From NCBI RefSeq assembly GCF_030345075.1, contig NZ_CP128361.1:310001-374000 (forward strand): 64,000 nucleotides of DNA. The letters run 5' to 3'. The stretch's first letter is position 1, and each line of letters opens with the position of its first letter. The notes under the pieces are model-generated. The model was not told the origin of the DNA. It saw only the letters and a list, made by a program, of their open reading frames with translations, and made no database searches. The DNA comes from Solwaraspora sp. WMMA2065. Its GTDB lineage: Bacteria; Actinomycetota; Actinomycetes; Mycobacteriales; Micromonosporaceae. This document shows, piece by piece, positions 28,745 through 38,204 of this stretch. The translations under genes and the position numbers were made by a program.

Positions 28745-30112
28745 ATGGCCAGGACCGAACCGGTCACCGGCCGGGGCCTGTCCCGGCCGGTGACCCGGAC
28801 ACTCACCGCCGACCCGTTGGGCGGTACGGTACGCCGTACCGTGCTGCCCAACGGGCTGCGGGTGATCACCGAGGCGATTCCGGCGATGCGCAGTGTGTCG
28901 TTCGGCGTGTGGGTCGGGGTAGGCTCGCGCGACGAGACCCCGGCCCGCTCCGGGGCCTCGCACTTCCTAGAACACCTGCTGTTCAAGGGGACGCAGCGGC
29001 GTACCGCGTGGGATATCTCGTCGCAGATCGAGGCTGTTGGCGGCGAGACCAACGCGTTCACCACCAAGGAGTACACCTGCTACTACGCCCGGGTGCTCGA
29101 CGAGGACCTGCCGCTGGCCGTCGACGTCGTCTGTGACCTGGTGGCCAACTCGGTGATCGACCCGGCCGACGTGGAGACCGAACGTGGCGTGATCCTCGAA
29201 GAGATCGCCATGCACGACGACGAGCCCGACGACGAGGTTCACGACCTGCTCGCCGAGGCCGTCTTCGGCCCGCATCCGCTCGGCCGGCTGATCTCCGGCA
29301 CCGAGGCAACGATCTCGGCGTTGACCCGCCGGCAGATCCACGACTTCTACCGGCGCCGCTACACGCCCGGGGCGATGGTGATCGCTGCCGCCGGCAACCT
29401 CGACCATCGGGCGGTGGTCCGCCAGGTACGGGCCGCGCTGCGGGGCAGCCCGTTGGACGCCGAACGGCCCGGTGCTCCGGCGCCGCTGCGCCCGGCCACC
29501 CCGGCGGTACGCGCCCGTCGGCCCCGAGTGATGGTGCGCCATAAAGAGACCGAGCAGGCCCATCTGGTGCTCGGCGGCCCGGGTATCAGCCGCGGCGACA
29601 ACCGTCGGTTCGCGCTCGGCGTGCTGAACAACGTCCTCGGCGGCGGGATGTCCAGCCGGCTGTTCCAGGAGGTACGGGAACGCCGAGGGCTCGCCTACTC
29701 GGTCTACTCGTACGCCAGCCAGTACGCCGACGGCGGGACGTTCGCCGTCTACGCCGGTTGTGCGCCGAGCCGGGTCGACGAGGTGCTGGAGCTGGTCCGG
29801 GCGGAGCTGGCGGCGGTCGTCGAGCACGGGCTGAGCTCCGACGAGCTGGCCCGGGGCAAGGGCATGAGCCGCGGCGGGTACGTGCTGGGCCTGGAGGACA
29901 CCGGATCCCGGATGGGTCGGCTGGCCAAGGGGGAGCTGCTCTACGGCGAGCAGTTGACCGTGGACCAGCTTCTCGCACGGGTGGCGGCGGTGACCGCCGA
30001 ACAGGTCGGCGCGGTCGCCGCCGAGCTGCTCACCCGGCCGATGTCCCTGGCGGTGATCGGCCCGGTGGAGTCCACGATGTTAGCCGGCGCGCAGCCCTCG
30101 CCGGTGGGGTAG
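28745..30112 (+). CDS. M16 family zinc metallopeptidase
   Basis: 455 residues, single-chain inverzincin. The inverted zinc motif is HFLEH in SGASHFLEHLLFKGT, and the third ligand lies in ERGVILEEIAMHDD. The C-terminal half has the conserved RGLAYSVYSYASQYADGGTF. In Actinobacteria this gene is always next to pnp and is described as a processing-peptidase-like protein (PepR). It lacks a signal peptide, so it is cytosolic. It starts 11 nt after pnp and is probably co-transcribed. Confidence 0.93.
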   Translation: MARTEPVTGRGLSRPVTRTLTADPLGGTVRRTVLPNGLRVITEAIPAMRSVSFGVWVGVGSRDETPARSGASHFLEHLLFKGTQRRTAWDISSQIEAVGGETNAFTTKEYTCYYARVLDEDLPLAVDVVCDLVANSVIDPADVETERGVILEEIAMHDDEPDDEVHDLLAEAVFGPHPLGRLISGTEATISALTRRQIHDFYRRRYTPGAMVIAAAGNLDHRAVVRQVRAALRGSPLDAERPGAPAPLRPATPAVRARRPRVMVRHKETEQAHLVLGGPGISRGDNRRFALGVLNNVLGGGMSSRLFQEVRERRGLAYSVYSYASQYADGGTFAVYAGCAPSRVDEVLELVRAELAAVVEHGLSSDELARGKGMSRGGYVLGLEDTGSRMGRLAKGELLYGEQLTVDQLLARVAAVTAEQVGAVAAELLTRPMSLAVIGPVESTMLAGAQPSPVG

Positions 30113-30145
30113 GCGCTGGCCGGACCGTTGTCTCCGCCGGTGGGA

Positions 30146-30970
<825 letters not shown>

Positions 30971-31044
30971 GCTTTACCGGGTCCTGTTGCCGGACTCTGG
31001 TGGGTCCTGCTGCCGGGCCCTGTCGGGTCGTGCGGCGGGCCGGG

Positions 31045-31626
31045 TCACTGCTCCGCGGCAGCCGCCGGTGGGACCGCCACGTGCAGCCGTAGCTGCGGGA
31101 CCAGCATGTCGGCCACGTCCAACGCCCGCGTCGCCCCGTCCGGCTCCCAGCCGGCCGAGCCGAGGAACTTGCGGGTCGCCGGGTCCCGTTCGTACGCCCA
31201 GGCGAGCGCGGTGTCGAAGCCGTCGGTGCGCCACAGGTCCACGGCGGCGGCGAGCAGTCGGCTGCCGTGTCCCCGCCGGCCCCAGCGCGGCTCGACCAGC
31301 AGGTCGGTGACGGCGGCGATCCGGTCACCGAGCGCCCCGGCCGGTTCCTCGGGAGCCAGGGCCTGCTCGTCGGTCGGGCCGGACGCGGTGAAGCCCACCA
31401 GATAGGATTGCTCGGCCTGCTCGACGGCGACGAGCACCCGGTGCCGCTGCGACGGCGGATCGTTGATCGCAGCGTCCCACCGCTGCGCCAGCCAGCCCTC
31501 GTCCACCTCGTCGAGCGCCTGGCGGGGCAGCAGTCGCCGGTAGGCGACCCGCCAGGTGGTCAACTGGATGCGGGCAATCTCACCAGCGTCGCCCGGTCGG
31601 GCAGGACGGACATATCCGAGCGCCAT
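31045..31626 (-). CDS. GNAT family N-acetyltransferase
   Basis: 193 residues. Acetyl-CoA-binding region: VTDLLVEPRWGRRGHGSRLLAAAVDLWRTDG, where R-R-G-H-G-S matches the GNAT motif A; the later YERDPATRKFLGSAGWEPDG is the motif B region. Substrate unknown. The N-terminus (YVRPARPGDAGEIARIQLTTWR) resembles RimI-like acetyltransferases. Its ATG is CAT on the plus strand at 31624-31626, overlapping an alternative ATG of the divergent glycosyltransferase. Confidence 0.88.
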   Translation of the reverse strand: MALGYVRPARPGDAGEIARIQLTTWRVAYRRLLPRQALDEVDEGWLAQRWDAAINDPPSQRHRVLVAVEQAEQSYLVGFTASGPTDEQALAPEEPAGALGDRIAAVTDLLVEPRWGRRGHGSRLLAAAVDLWRTDGFDTALAWAYERDPATRKFLGSAGWEPDGATRALDVADMLVPQLRLHVAVPPAAAAEQ

Positions 31627-31657
31627 GAGTGGTCAGCGTACGGACAGGGGCGAGGTC

Positions 31658-32902
31658 ATGCCGCAGCGGGCCGCCGGGGGCACCGGTCGGCGGGTGGCGA
31701 TCGTCGCGGTACTCGCGGTCGTCGTCGCGGCCTTCCTCGCCGTCGCCGCCGAACGGCACGGCTTCTTCGACCTCAAGGTCTACTACGGGGCGATGCACCA
31801 CTGGCTGCGCGACGGCGGCGAACTCTACGATCACATGAAGCCGTTCAGCCAGTACGGGTTCACCTACCCGCCGTTCGCGGCGCTGGTGATGTCGCCGATG
31901 GCGGTCCTGCCGTGGCATCTGGCGATCGTGGTGAGCGTGACGCTCGCCGTGGTGACCAGCGCGCTGGTGCTGTGGTGGCTGGTCGACCCGATCTCCCGCC
32001 GCGAGGGCTGGACCCGCTGGTTCGCCTTCGCGGTCGCTGCCTGCCTGGTGGCCGCGTACGAGCCGATGCGCGAGACGGTGAACTTCGGCCAGGTCAACAC
32101 GCTGCTGCTGGTCCTGGTCGCGGCCGACCTGCTGTGGCTGGTCGCGGCCGGGTCGCCGGTGCCGCAGCGGTGGCGCCGGTTCGCCGGAGTCGGGGTCGGT
32201 CTGGCGACGGCGATCAAGCTGACCCCTGGCATCTTTATCGTCTACCTGCTGGTCACCCGGCGGTGGCGGGCGGCGGTCACCGCCGCCGGTACGGCGACCG
32301 TGGCGACCCTGGTCGCGGCGGCGGTCGCCCCGGACGCGTCCCGGGAGTTCTGGACGCAGGCGCTGTGGAACACCGACCGGGTAGGTGCGTTGGACTTCGT
32401 CTCCAACCAGTCGCTGCGCGGGGTCGTCGCCCGGATCGATCCGCTGCATCCGAGCACCGTCGCCTGGCTGGTGCTGGTGCTGGTCACCCTGATCTGGTGG
32501 GCGTGGCGGTGCCGCCGCGCTGTCGCAGCCGGTGACGAGGCGACCGGGCTGGCGTTGACCGGCGTGGTCGGCTGCCTGGTCAGCCCGGTCACCTGGGTGC
32601 ATCACCTGGTGTGGTTGCTGCCGGCGCTGATCCTGCTGGTGGACAACGGGCTGCCCGCGGCGCGGGGCAGCCGGCGGCGGCGGGCGTTGCTTGGCTTCGC
32701 CGTGGTCGGCTATCTGCTGCTGATCAGCCGGCTGGTGTGGATCTGGCGCGAATCCGACGCCGCGAACGTGGCCGGCTTCGTCGGCAGCAACGCGTACGTG
32801 TGGGTGAGCCTGGGGCTCCTGCTGTTCCTGCCGGTGCGTGAGCTGGACCCGTCCGCCCGCTGGCCGGCACCGGCCGCCGGTCGACCGATCACGTCGAGGT
32901 GA
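31658..32902 (+). CDS. GT87 family (DUF2029) polyprenol-phosphate mannosyltransferase-like membrane protein
   Basis: 414 residues with roughly 10-12 hydrophobic helices. The first loop reads GFFDLKVYYGAMHHWLRDG with a conserved Asp, followed by FTYPPFAALVMSP, the hallmark of DUF2029/GT87 enzymes such as PimE that use polyprenyl-phosphomannose outside the membrane. Other family features: NFGQVNTLLLVLV, GLATAIKLTPGIFIVYLL and SPVTWVHHLVWLLPA. ATG 31658 has GGGGCGAGG upstream; ATG 31625 is an alternative. Likely builds mannolipids or a glycan. Its last codons form one arm of a large palindrome. Confidence 0.9.
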   Translation: MPQRAAGGTGRRVAIVAVLAVVVAAFLAVAAERHGFFDLKVYYGAMHHWLRDGGELYDHMKPFSQYGFTYPPFAALVMSPMAVLPWHLAIVVSVTLAVVTSALVLWWLVDPISRREGWTRWFAFAVAACLVAAYEPMRETVNFGQVNTLLLVLVAADLLWLVAAGSPVPQRWRRFAGVGVGLATAIKLTPGIFIVYLLVTRRWRAAVTAAGTATVATLVAAAVAPDASREFWTQALWNTDRVGALDFVSNQSLRGVVARIDPLHPSTVAWLVLVLVTLIWWAWRCRRAVAAGDEATGLALTGVVGCLVSPVTWVHHLVWLLPALILLVDNGLPAARGSRRRRALLGFAVVGYLLLISRLVWIWRESDAANVAGFVGSNAYVWVSLGLLLFLPVRELDPSARWPAPAAGRPITSR

Positions 32903-33764
32903 GGCTGACGCACGTCATCTTTGCGTCTTTACGTGCGTCAGCCTCACCTCGACGCCGGATGCCGGGCCATCGTGCGGCGGTGCCGGTGGTTGGGCTGGCC
33001 GGCTGCGGCTGCCGCCACATCGGCCACAGCGGCGGGCCGTTGTCGGGTAACGCCAGCGGGTGTCGGGTGGTGGGTCGGTAGCCGTGGCGTAGGTAGAGGT
33101 CGCGGGCGGCGGGGCTGGTGGCGACGAGGTAGCTGGCGATGCCGGCGGTATCGCAGATCTGGTGTCGGTGACGTAGTAGCGCGCCGCCGATGCCATTGCG
33201 CTGCCGGTGTGGCGCCACCCCGAGGTACGCCAGGTAGGTGTGTGGTTGGCGCGGGGCGTGGGTGTGCAGCAGGCCGGCGAGTTGGAGGAACCGGTCGGCG
33301 TGGCGGCCGGTGATGCGTCGTAGCCGGGCGGTCTGCCGGTCGGTGGTGGTGTGGGCGATCGGGTACGGCAGCCACAGCGCCGCTGCGGCCCGGTCGATCG
33401 TCGTGTGGACGGTGCCGTCGGTCATCGCCTGGGCCAGCAGGCCGGGGCAGAGCCGCTGGTAGACGTCCCGCCGCCGTGCCGTGCCGGGGATCAGCCAGCG
33501 GGCGTCGGGGGTGTCGACGAACGCGTCAACCAGCACCCGGGCCAGGCGCGGTACGTCGTCCACCCCGGCCCGCCGCACCCGCACCGTGCCGGCGGGGCCG
33601 GCGGTCGCGGTCACCGCCGGCCCTGTCGGCCGTGCCGGCTCCGTCGGCCGTGCTGGCTGTGCCGGCTTCGTCGGTCGGTGGCGGCCAGGTGTCGCACCAG
33701 CTGATCGACCCCCGGCGGTACGGGTGTGAGCAGTTGCCGTAGTTGCCGTCGGGCGAAAATCCAC
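32889..33764 (-). CDS. GNAT family N-acetyltransferase with Pro/Thr-rich N-terminus
   Basis: 291 residues. About 60 N-terminal residues are Thr/Pro/Ala/Arg-rich (PARPTEPARPTGPA), then the acetyltransferase: VRVRRAGVDDVPRLARVLVDAF, TYLAYLGVAPHRQRNGIGGALL with Q-R-N-G-I-G as motif A, and ARDLYLRHGYRPTTRHPLALP. GTG 33764 follows a strong GGAGGAG. The C-terminal ~20 residues are encoded through the 24-bp palindrome and are Arg/Lys-rich, probably not part of the fold. It overlaps the GT87 gene by 14 nt. Confidence 0.83.
   Translation of the reverse strand: MDFRPTATTATAHTRTAGGRSAGATPGRHRPTKPAQPARPTEPARPTGPAVTATAGPAGTVRVRRAGVDDVPRLARVLVDAFVDTPDARWLIPGTARRRDVYQRLCPGLLAQAMTDGTVHTTIDRAAAALWLPYPIAHTTTDRQTARLRRITGRHADRFLQLAGLLHTHAPRQPHTYLAYLGVAPHRQRNGIGGALLRHRHQICDTAGIASYLVATSPAARDLYLRHGYRPTTRHPLALPDNGPPLWPMWRQPQPASPTTGTAARWPGIRRRGEADARKDAKMTCVSLTST
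32892..32954. terminator. Perfect 24-bp palindrome at convergent gene ends, bidirectional terminator
   Basis: Arms 32892-32915 and 32931-32954 are perfectly complementary, with a 15-nt loop (CATCTTTGCGTCTTT). It spans the stop of the GT87 gene and the last codons of the convergent GNAT gene, so both reading frames end in it. It is longer and less GC-rich than other hairpins here and has no T-tract outside the loop. Confidence 0.8.
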
Positions 33765-33843
33765 AACGCTCCTCCAACGGCCACTTGATCGACTTCAGCA
33801 CAGCGATTGCACGTACAGCACGAGCGAGCATCATGGCGTCGAA

Positions 33844-33864
33844 CGTTGAAATTATTGATCAACG
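33844..33864. promoter_or_regulatory. Inverted repeat CGTTGA-N9-TCAACG, possible operator
   Basis: Sits in the divergent space between the GNAT gene (GTG 33764) and the XRE regulator (ATG 33978), around an AT-rich centre (AATTATTGA). Candidate binding site for the XRE protein; inference only. Confidence 0.45.
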
Positions 33865-33977
33865 ACATGGTCATCCGCCTGCGCCAAACCCACGCTGGAC
33901 GATGCCGACCTGAACCTGTAGGGGTAACCTGTCGCCTGACGGCTGTAGGCAGCGATGGGCGACAGCGGGGAGGCGCG

Positions 33978-35225
33978 ATGACATCACAGCCAGGAGTTGC
34001 CGATGAGAGCAACCCGCCTCACTTCGGTGGTGTGCTGCGAGCACGTCGGGTCGGTCGCGAGTGGTCGCTTCGGGATCTTGGCGAACGGATACGGTTCAAT
34101 CGCGGCTACATCGGAAAGGTGGAACAGGGCGACAAGTTTCCTGAACGGCAGTTCGCCGAACTTGCCGACCGGGCACTAGGTGCTAATGGTTTCCTGGTGG
34201 CAGCGTGGCGAGACGCAGCGGAGGAGCGACGAAAGGCTCTGGTGACGGGGCGGATGCTGACCGCCTCAACCAAAGACTCGCTAAAGATGATTGCAGCCGT
34301 GGAAGATTCCATGGATCTGACCGATCTGGAGCAAGCTACGACCCGGCTCTCGACTGCATACCTCGGCACCGCTCCTGCGCCGATGCTGCATTCCGCTGTA
34401 GAGTTACGAGGCGATGTCCTGCGCCGCCTACGAAGCCGCCAGTACCGGCCGAATGAGTTGGCCGACCTGTATCAGATAGCTGGCCGCCTTCAAGGGGTGC
34501 TTGCGTACGCCGCTCTCGATTTGGGGGACTCGGCGGTAGCGATGACGCATGCAGATGCGGCGCTGGTCTGTGCAGAAAATTCAGGTGATCGTGAGCTCCG
34601 AGCCTGGGTGCGGGGAACCCAGAGTCTCATAGCCAGATTCGACGGCAACTATAGCCAAGCTCTCGCGTCCGTCACGGATGGGCTCGCGCACTCAGCTACC
34701 AGTGCGAGCAGACTTCGCCTGATATGTGGGTACGCCCAGTGCAAGGCGAACCTTGGGGACTCGGCAGGCAGCAACCGGGCCCTCGACCAAGTGCAACATG
34801 AGCGGGAGAAGTTGATCCCAAGAGCCTCGGAGCGCGGGATATTCGACTTCAGTGAGGCCAAACAGCACTATTATGCCGGCAGCCGCCTGATCTGGCTGGT
34901 TGAAGCCTCAGACGCAGATCGGGCAGCCCGAGAAGCGTCGGAGGCGATTCGGCTGTGGGAGAACGGTCCGGAGGAGGGTCGATCGCTAGACGACGAAGCG
35001 CTGGCACGCGTTTATCAGGCAACCGCCTACCTGAAGGTCGGTAAGCTGGACGAGGCTGCGGCCGCTGTTCGCCCAGTACTCGATCTTCCACCAGAGCGCC
35101 GCATCTCGTGGATCCACAAACGTGTCGGACGCATGGCCGAGATACTCGGAACCAAGCGATTTGCCGGCACTTGGAAGGCCGAACAATTGCGAGCCGAAAT
35201 CCGTGCCTTCGCTGAAGTCACGTAG
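33978..35225 (+). CDS. XRE-family regulator with C-terminal TPR-like region
   Basis: 415 residues. The N-terminal HTH (about 15-70: FGGVLRARRVGREWSLRDLGERIRF then GYIGKVEQGDKFP) is followed by a long helical region with TPR-like spacing (AYAALDLGDSAVAMTHADAAL; AYLKVGKLDEAAAAVRPVL). This is the actinobacterial layout of signal-gated repressors, similar in shape to Rgg/BldD-like TPR regulators, with unknown ligand. ATG 33978 follows GGGGAGG. One 60-nt stretch counted (34801-34860) is 35/60 G+C, well below neighbours, and AT-ending codons are frequent, so the gene may be recently acquired. Confidence 0.85.
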   Translation: MTSQPGVADESNPPHFGGVLRARRVGREWSLRDLGERIRFNRGYIGKVEQGDKFPERQFAELADRALGANGFLVAAWRDAAEERRKALVTGRMLTASTKDSLKMIAAVEDSMDLTDLEQATTRLSTAYLGTAPAPMLHSAVELRGDVLRRLRSRQYRPNELADLYQIAGRLQGVLAYAALDLGDSAVAMTHADAALVCAENSGDRELRAWVRGTQSLIARFDGNYSQALASVTDGLAHSATSASRLRLICGYAQCKANLGDSAGSNRALDQVQHEREKLIPRASERGIFDFSEAKQHYYAGSRLIWLVEASDADRAAREASEAIRLWENGPEEGRSLDDEALARVYQATAYLKVGKLDEAAAAVRPVLDLPPERRISWIHKRVGRMAEILGTKRFAGTWKAEQLRAEIRAFAEVT

Positions 35226-35250
35226 CTCGGATTGAACTTCCGATCACATG

Positions 35251-35826
35251 TCAGCTGGCCAGGGTGAGGATCCGGTCGCCGGCGATCCGGGCCAGGTAGC
35301 GCACCTCGTCGAGCCCGACCGGGGTCTGCCCGGGTGGGCGGGGCACCTGGTAGACGCTGCGTTCCCCGTCCGGGCGCAGCCCGGCCGCCTGGTAGAACCG
35401 TCGGGCCCGCTGGTTGCCGTCGAGCACCCACAGCCGCATCGTGCGCCAGCCCTGCCCGGTCAGCCCGGCGATCGATGCGGTGAACAGGAGCCGACCGACC
35501 CCGGTGCCCCAGTGTACGGGGTCGACGTACATGCTGACGATCTCGCCGTACGTCGGATCGAGCTGGTCCCGGTCCTGGTCGATCCGGTACGGGCCGAAGG
35601 TGCTGAACCCGACGATCTGCTCGCCTTCGGTGGCGACCAGGGTGCGGAACGGGTGCTCAGAGTCGGCGGTGCCGACGTCGCGGCGGCGCTGCGCCCAGGC
35701 GGCGACGTTGAGCCGGTCGAGCACGTCCGCGGGGATCAGGCCCGCGTAGCCGGCCTGCCAAGCGCGCACGTGGATCCCGGCGATCGCGTCGGCGTCCTCC
35801 GGAGTCTCCTGCCTGACTTCTGGCAT
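35251..35826 (-). CDS. GNAT family N-acetyltransferase
   Basis: 191 residues: VRQETPEDADAIAGIHVRAWQAGYAGLIP, then IVSMYVDPVHWGTGVGRLLFTASI (motif A G-T-G-V-G-R) and LWVLDGNQRARRFYQAAGLRPDGE (motif B), a standard small-molecule or protein acetyltransferase. ATG 35826 is chosen; an in-frame GTG 24 nt earlier is possible. Convergent with the XRE gene, 25 nt apart. Substrate unknown. Confidence 0.9.
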   Translation of the reverse strand: MPEVRQETPEDADAIAGIHVRAWQAGYAGLIPADVLDRLNVAAWAQRRRDVGTADSEHPFRTLVATEGEQIVGFSTFGPYRIDQDRDQLDPTYGEIVSMYVDPVHWGTGVGRLLFTASIAGLTGQGWRTMRLWVLDGNQRARRFYQAAGLRPDGERSVYQVPRPPGQTPVGLDEVRYLARIAGDRILTLAS

Positions 35827-35943
35827 ATGGGGATTTCTATCCTGTTTCACAACCGACGTCTAGTAGCACCGGCCGGGTGTCGAGTGGACCGGCCGGCCCC
35901 GCCGCGCGTCGCGCGTGTGTGAACCGGTTGGGAGACTGACGGG

Positions 35944-36408
35944 ATGAGAGTCTTCGCCTCCGTCGACGATCTGGCCAGAGCCGTGGGCGAGTCGCTGGGG
36001 CCAGGCGACTGGTTGCCGGTCGACCAGCACCGGGTCGACATGTTCGCCGAGGCCACCGACGACCATCAGTGGATTCACACCGACCCGCAGCGGGCGGCCG
36101 ACGGCCCGTACGGCGGCACGGTCGCCCACGGGTTTCTCACCGTCTCCCTTGTCCCGGCACTGATGCGCCGGCTGTACCGGGTGGACGGGGTACGGGCGAG
36201 GATCAACTACGGGCTCGACAGGGTTCGGTTCCCGGCTCCGTTGCGTACCGGTTCCGCCGTACGGGCCGAGGCCGCCATCGCCTCGGTGGAGCCGGTCGTC
36301 GGCGGTGTACAGGCGGTCATGGCGGTGACCCTCACCGCCGACTCCGGCGACCGGCCGGTCTGCGTCGCCGAGACCATCAGCCGGCTGCTGGTGACTGCAC
36401 CGCGCTGA
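35944..36408 (+). CDS. MaoC-like (R)-specific enoyl-CoA hydratase / dehydratase
   Basis: 154-residue single hot-dog domain. The catalytic pair fits ATDDHQWIHTDP: Asp40 and His45 with the D-x-x-x-x-H spacing of MaoC hydratases, followed by GGTVAHGFLTVSL. Full family length for the stand-alone actinobacterial type. Role is likely hydration of an enoyl-CoA in lipid metabolism; the acyl chain cannot be predicted. Convergent with the yggT gene, 7 nt apart. Confidence 0.9.
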   Translation: MRVFASVDDLARAVGESLGPGDWLPVDQHRVDMFAEATDDHQWIHTDPQRAADGPYGGTVAHGFLTVSLVPALMRRLYRVDGVRARINYGLDRVRFPAPLRTGSAVRAEAAIASVEPVVGGVQAVMAVTLTADSGDRPVCVAETISRLLVTAPR

Positions 36409-36415
36409 CCACCGG

Positions 36416-36694
36416 TCACGGCAGCAGCGCCCGGATCAGCGCGATGGCGACGAAGACGACGATGAAGGAGAGATCGATTGCGGCGCCGCCGACGCGTAGC
36501 GGCGGCAGCACCCGCCGGACCGGGGCCAGCACCGGCTCGGTCACCGCGTGCAGGGCGGCGGTGACGCGGGAGCGGAGCGAGTCACGCGGGCTCGGCCCGG
36601 CCAGCACGGTGCTCCAGTCGAGGATCGCGCGGGCGATGAGCAGCAACTGGAAGACCAGGAGCAGCAGACTCAGAAGTGCGAACAGGGGACCCAT
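36416..36694 (-). CDS. YggT family membrane protein
   Basis: 92 residues with two transmembrane helices (LFALLSLLLLVFQLLLIARAILD and IDLSFIVVFVAIALIRALL) and the conserved loop EPVLAPVRRVLPPLRVGGAAIDLS. YggT proteins are linked to osmotic stress and often lie near division genes, but not in this window. ATG 36694 is preceded by GGAGG at good spacing. Confidence 0.9.
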   Translation of the reverse strand: MGPLFALLSLLLLVFQLLLIARAILDWSTVLAGPSPRDSLRSRVTAALHAVTEPVLAPVRRVLPPLRVGGAAIDLSFIVVFVAIALIRALLP

Positions 36695-36853
36695 CGGGGC
36701 AGACCTCCAGGACGACCGGTGAGCGTTCCACTATGCCCGGCGATCGTGTGTGGTCGCTGAGAATCGCCGCGGCGGACGGGTCCGATCGGCGAAGATCGGC
36801 CGCGCCCGGCTGCCGGGTCCTCCGGTGCCGCCGTCAATGTCGTACCCGGGCGG

Positions 36854-36859
36854 TAACTT
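36854..36859 (+). promoter_or_regulatory. -10 element (TAACTT) of leaderless alkX-like gene
   Basis: TAACTT ends 8 nt before the ATG at 36868, with no Shine-Dalgarno between. It decides the start over earlier in-frame codons. Confidence 0.6.
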
Positions 36860-36867
36860 GCGTGGCG

Positions 36868-38115
36868 ATGCCCTTACCAGACAGTCTCTCGCTCGCCCAG
36901 GCCCGCCGGATCGCGCTCGCCGCTCAGGGCTTCACCGACCCCGTGCCGATTAAGGTGGCGAACCGTCGGCACCTGCGCCGGGTGCTGGACAGGGTCGGCC
37001 TGATCCAGATCGACTCGGTCAACGTCCTACAGCGCGCCCACTACCTGCCGCTGTACAGCCGGCTCGGTCCGTACCCGACCGACCTGCTGGACCGGGCCGC
37101 CGGGCATGCCCCTCGGGAGCTGTTCGAGTACTGGGGCCACGAGGCGTCGTTGATCCCGGTCGATCTGCAGCCGGCGCTGCGCTGGCGGATGGCCCGCGCC
37201 CGCGACGACGCCTGGGGCGGCATCCGACGTATCGCCGTCGAACAGCCGGAGCTGGTCGACCGGGTGCTCGCCGAGGTTCGCGCCCGCGGCCCGGCGACCG
37301 CCGCGCAGCTCGAGCAGGACACGATGCGGCCGAGTGGCAACTGGGGGTGGAACTGGTCGGCGGTCAAGACCGCCCTGGAGTACCTGTTCTGGGCCGGGGA
37401 GATCAGCTCCGCCGGGCGGACCAGCACCTTCGCACGCCGCTACGACGTGCCGGAGCGGGTGCTGCCGCCCCGGGTTGTCGCCGCGCCGACGCCGACCGAG
37501 GCACAGGCGCACCGGCAGCTGGTCGAGATCGCCGCCCGTTGCCTCGGCGTGGCCGCCGAGCCGGAGCTGCGTGACTACTTCCGGCTGTCGGCGGCGGCGG
37601 TCCGGCCGGTCGTCGCCGACCTGGTCGCCGACGGCATCCTGCGGCCGGTCCGAGTGCAGGGCTGGTCGCAGCCCGCCTACCTGCACCACCAGGCCCGGTT
37701 GCCGCGCTGGATCCGGGCCGCCACGCTGCTCAGCCCGTTCGACCCGGTGGTCTGGGAGCGGGCCCGCACCGAGCGGCTGTTCGGGCTGCGGTACCGGATC
37801 GAGATTTACGTACCGGCCGCGCAGCGGGTGCACGGCTACTACGTACTGCCGTTTCTCGAAGGCGACCGGCTGACCGCGCTGGTCGACCTCAAGGCGGACC
37901 GGGCCGCCGGGGTGCTGCGGGTGCCGGCCGCCTGGCCGGTGCCGGACGCCACCACCGATCCGGGGCAGACCGCGACTGCCCTGGCCGGCGAGCTGACCCG
38001 GCTGGCCGGCTGGCTCGGCCTGTCCGAGGTCGCGACACCGGCCACCGGCGACCTGGCCGGCCCGCTGACCCGGGCGTTGCCCGCCGCCGGTTCGCGCGGC
38101 GTGGCCATTGGTTGA
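36868..38115 (+). CDS. Winged-helix DNA glycosylase, AlkX/YcaQ type (HTH_42)
   Basis: 415 residues of the HTH_42 superfamily, whose studied members excise bulky alkylated bases or unhook interstrand cross-links. The catalytic motif appears as Q47-I-D49 in GLIQIDSVNVLQRAHYLPLYSR: the QxD variant of AlkX/YcaQ rather than the QxQ of AlkZ. EYWGHEASLIPVDL and the C-terminal LLSPFDPVVWERARTERLFGLRYRIEIYVPAAQRVHGYYVLP are also typical. It has a leaderless-type promoter. Possible self-protection against a DNA-damaging metabolite is only a suggestion; no biosynthetic cluster is in view. Confidence 0.88.
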   Translation: MPLPDSLSLAQARRIALAAQGFTDPVPIKVANRRHLRRVLDRVGLIQIDSVNVLQRAHYLPLYSRLGPYPTDLLDRAAGHAPRELFEYWGHEASLIPVDLQPALRWRMARARDDAWGGIRRIAVEQPELVDRVLAEVRARGPATAAQLEQDTMRPSGNWGWNWSAVKTALEYLFWAGEISSAGRTSTFARRYDVPERVLPPRVVAAPTPTEAQAHRQLVEIAARCLGVAAEPELRDYFRLSAAAVRPVVADLVADGILRPVRVQGWSQPAYLHHQARLPRWIRAATLLSPFDPVVWERARTERLFGLRYRIEIYVPAAQRVHGYYVLPFLEGDRLTALVDLKADRAAGVLRVPAAWPVPDATTDPGQTATALAGELTRLAGWLGLSEVATPATGDLAGPLTRALPAAGSRGVAIG

Positions 38116-38204
38116 CCTGGCGGGTGCGCGGCCTGGTCGTTGGCTGAGCCGGCGGGACCGGCCGGTGTACGGTGGGACGATCGGCATCAAGGGAGGCGTG
38201 ACGG

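Noticed and set aside
30979-31016. 15-nt imperfect direct repeat (GGGTCCTG-TTGCCGG) after dapB
   Set aside because: One mismatch and lies in simple GC-rich spacer between convergent genes; likely chance or minor duplication.
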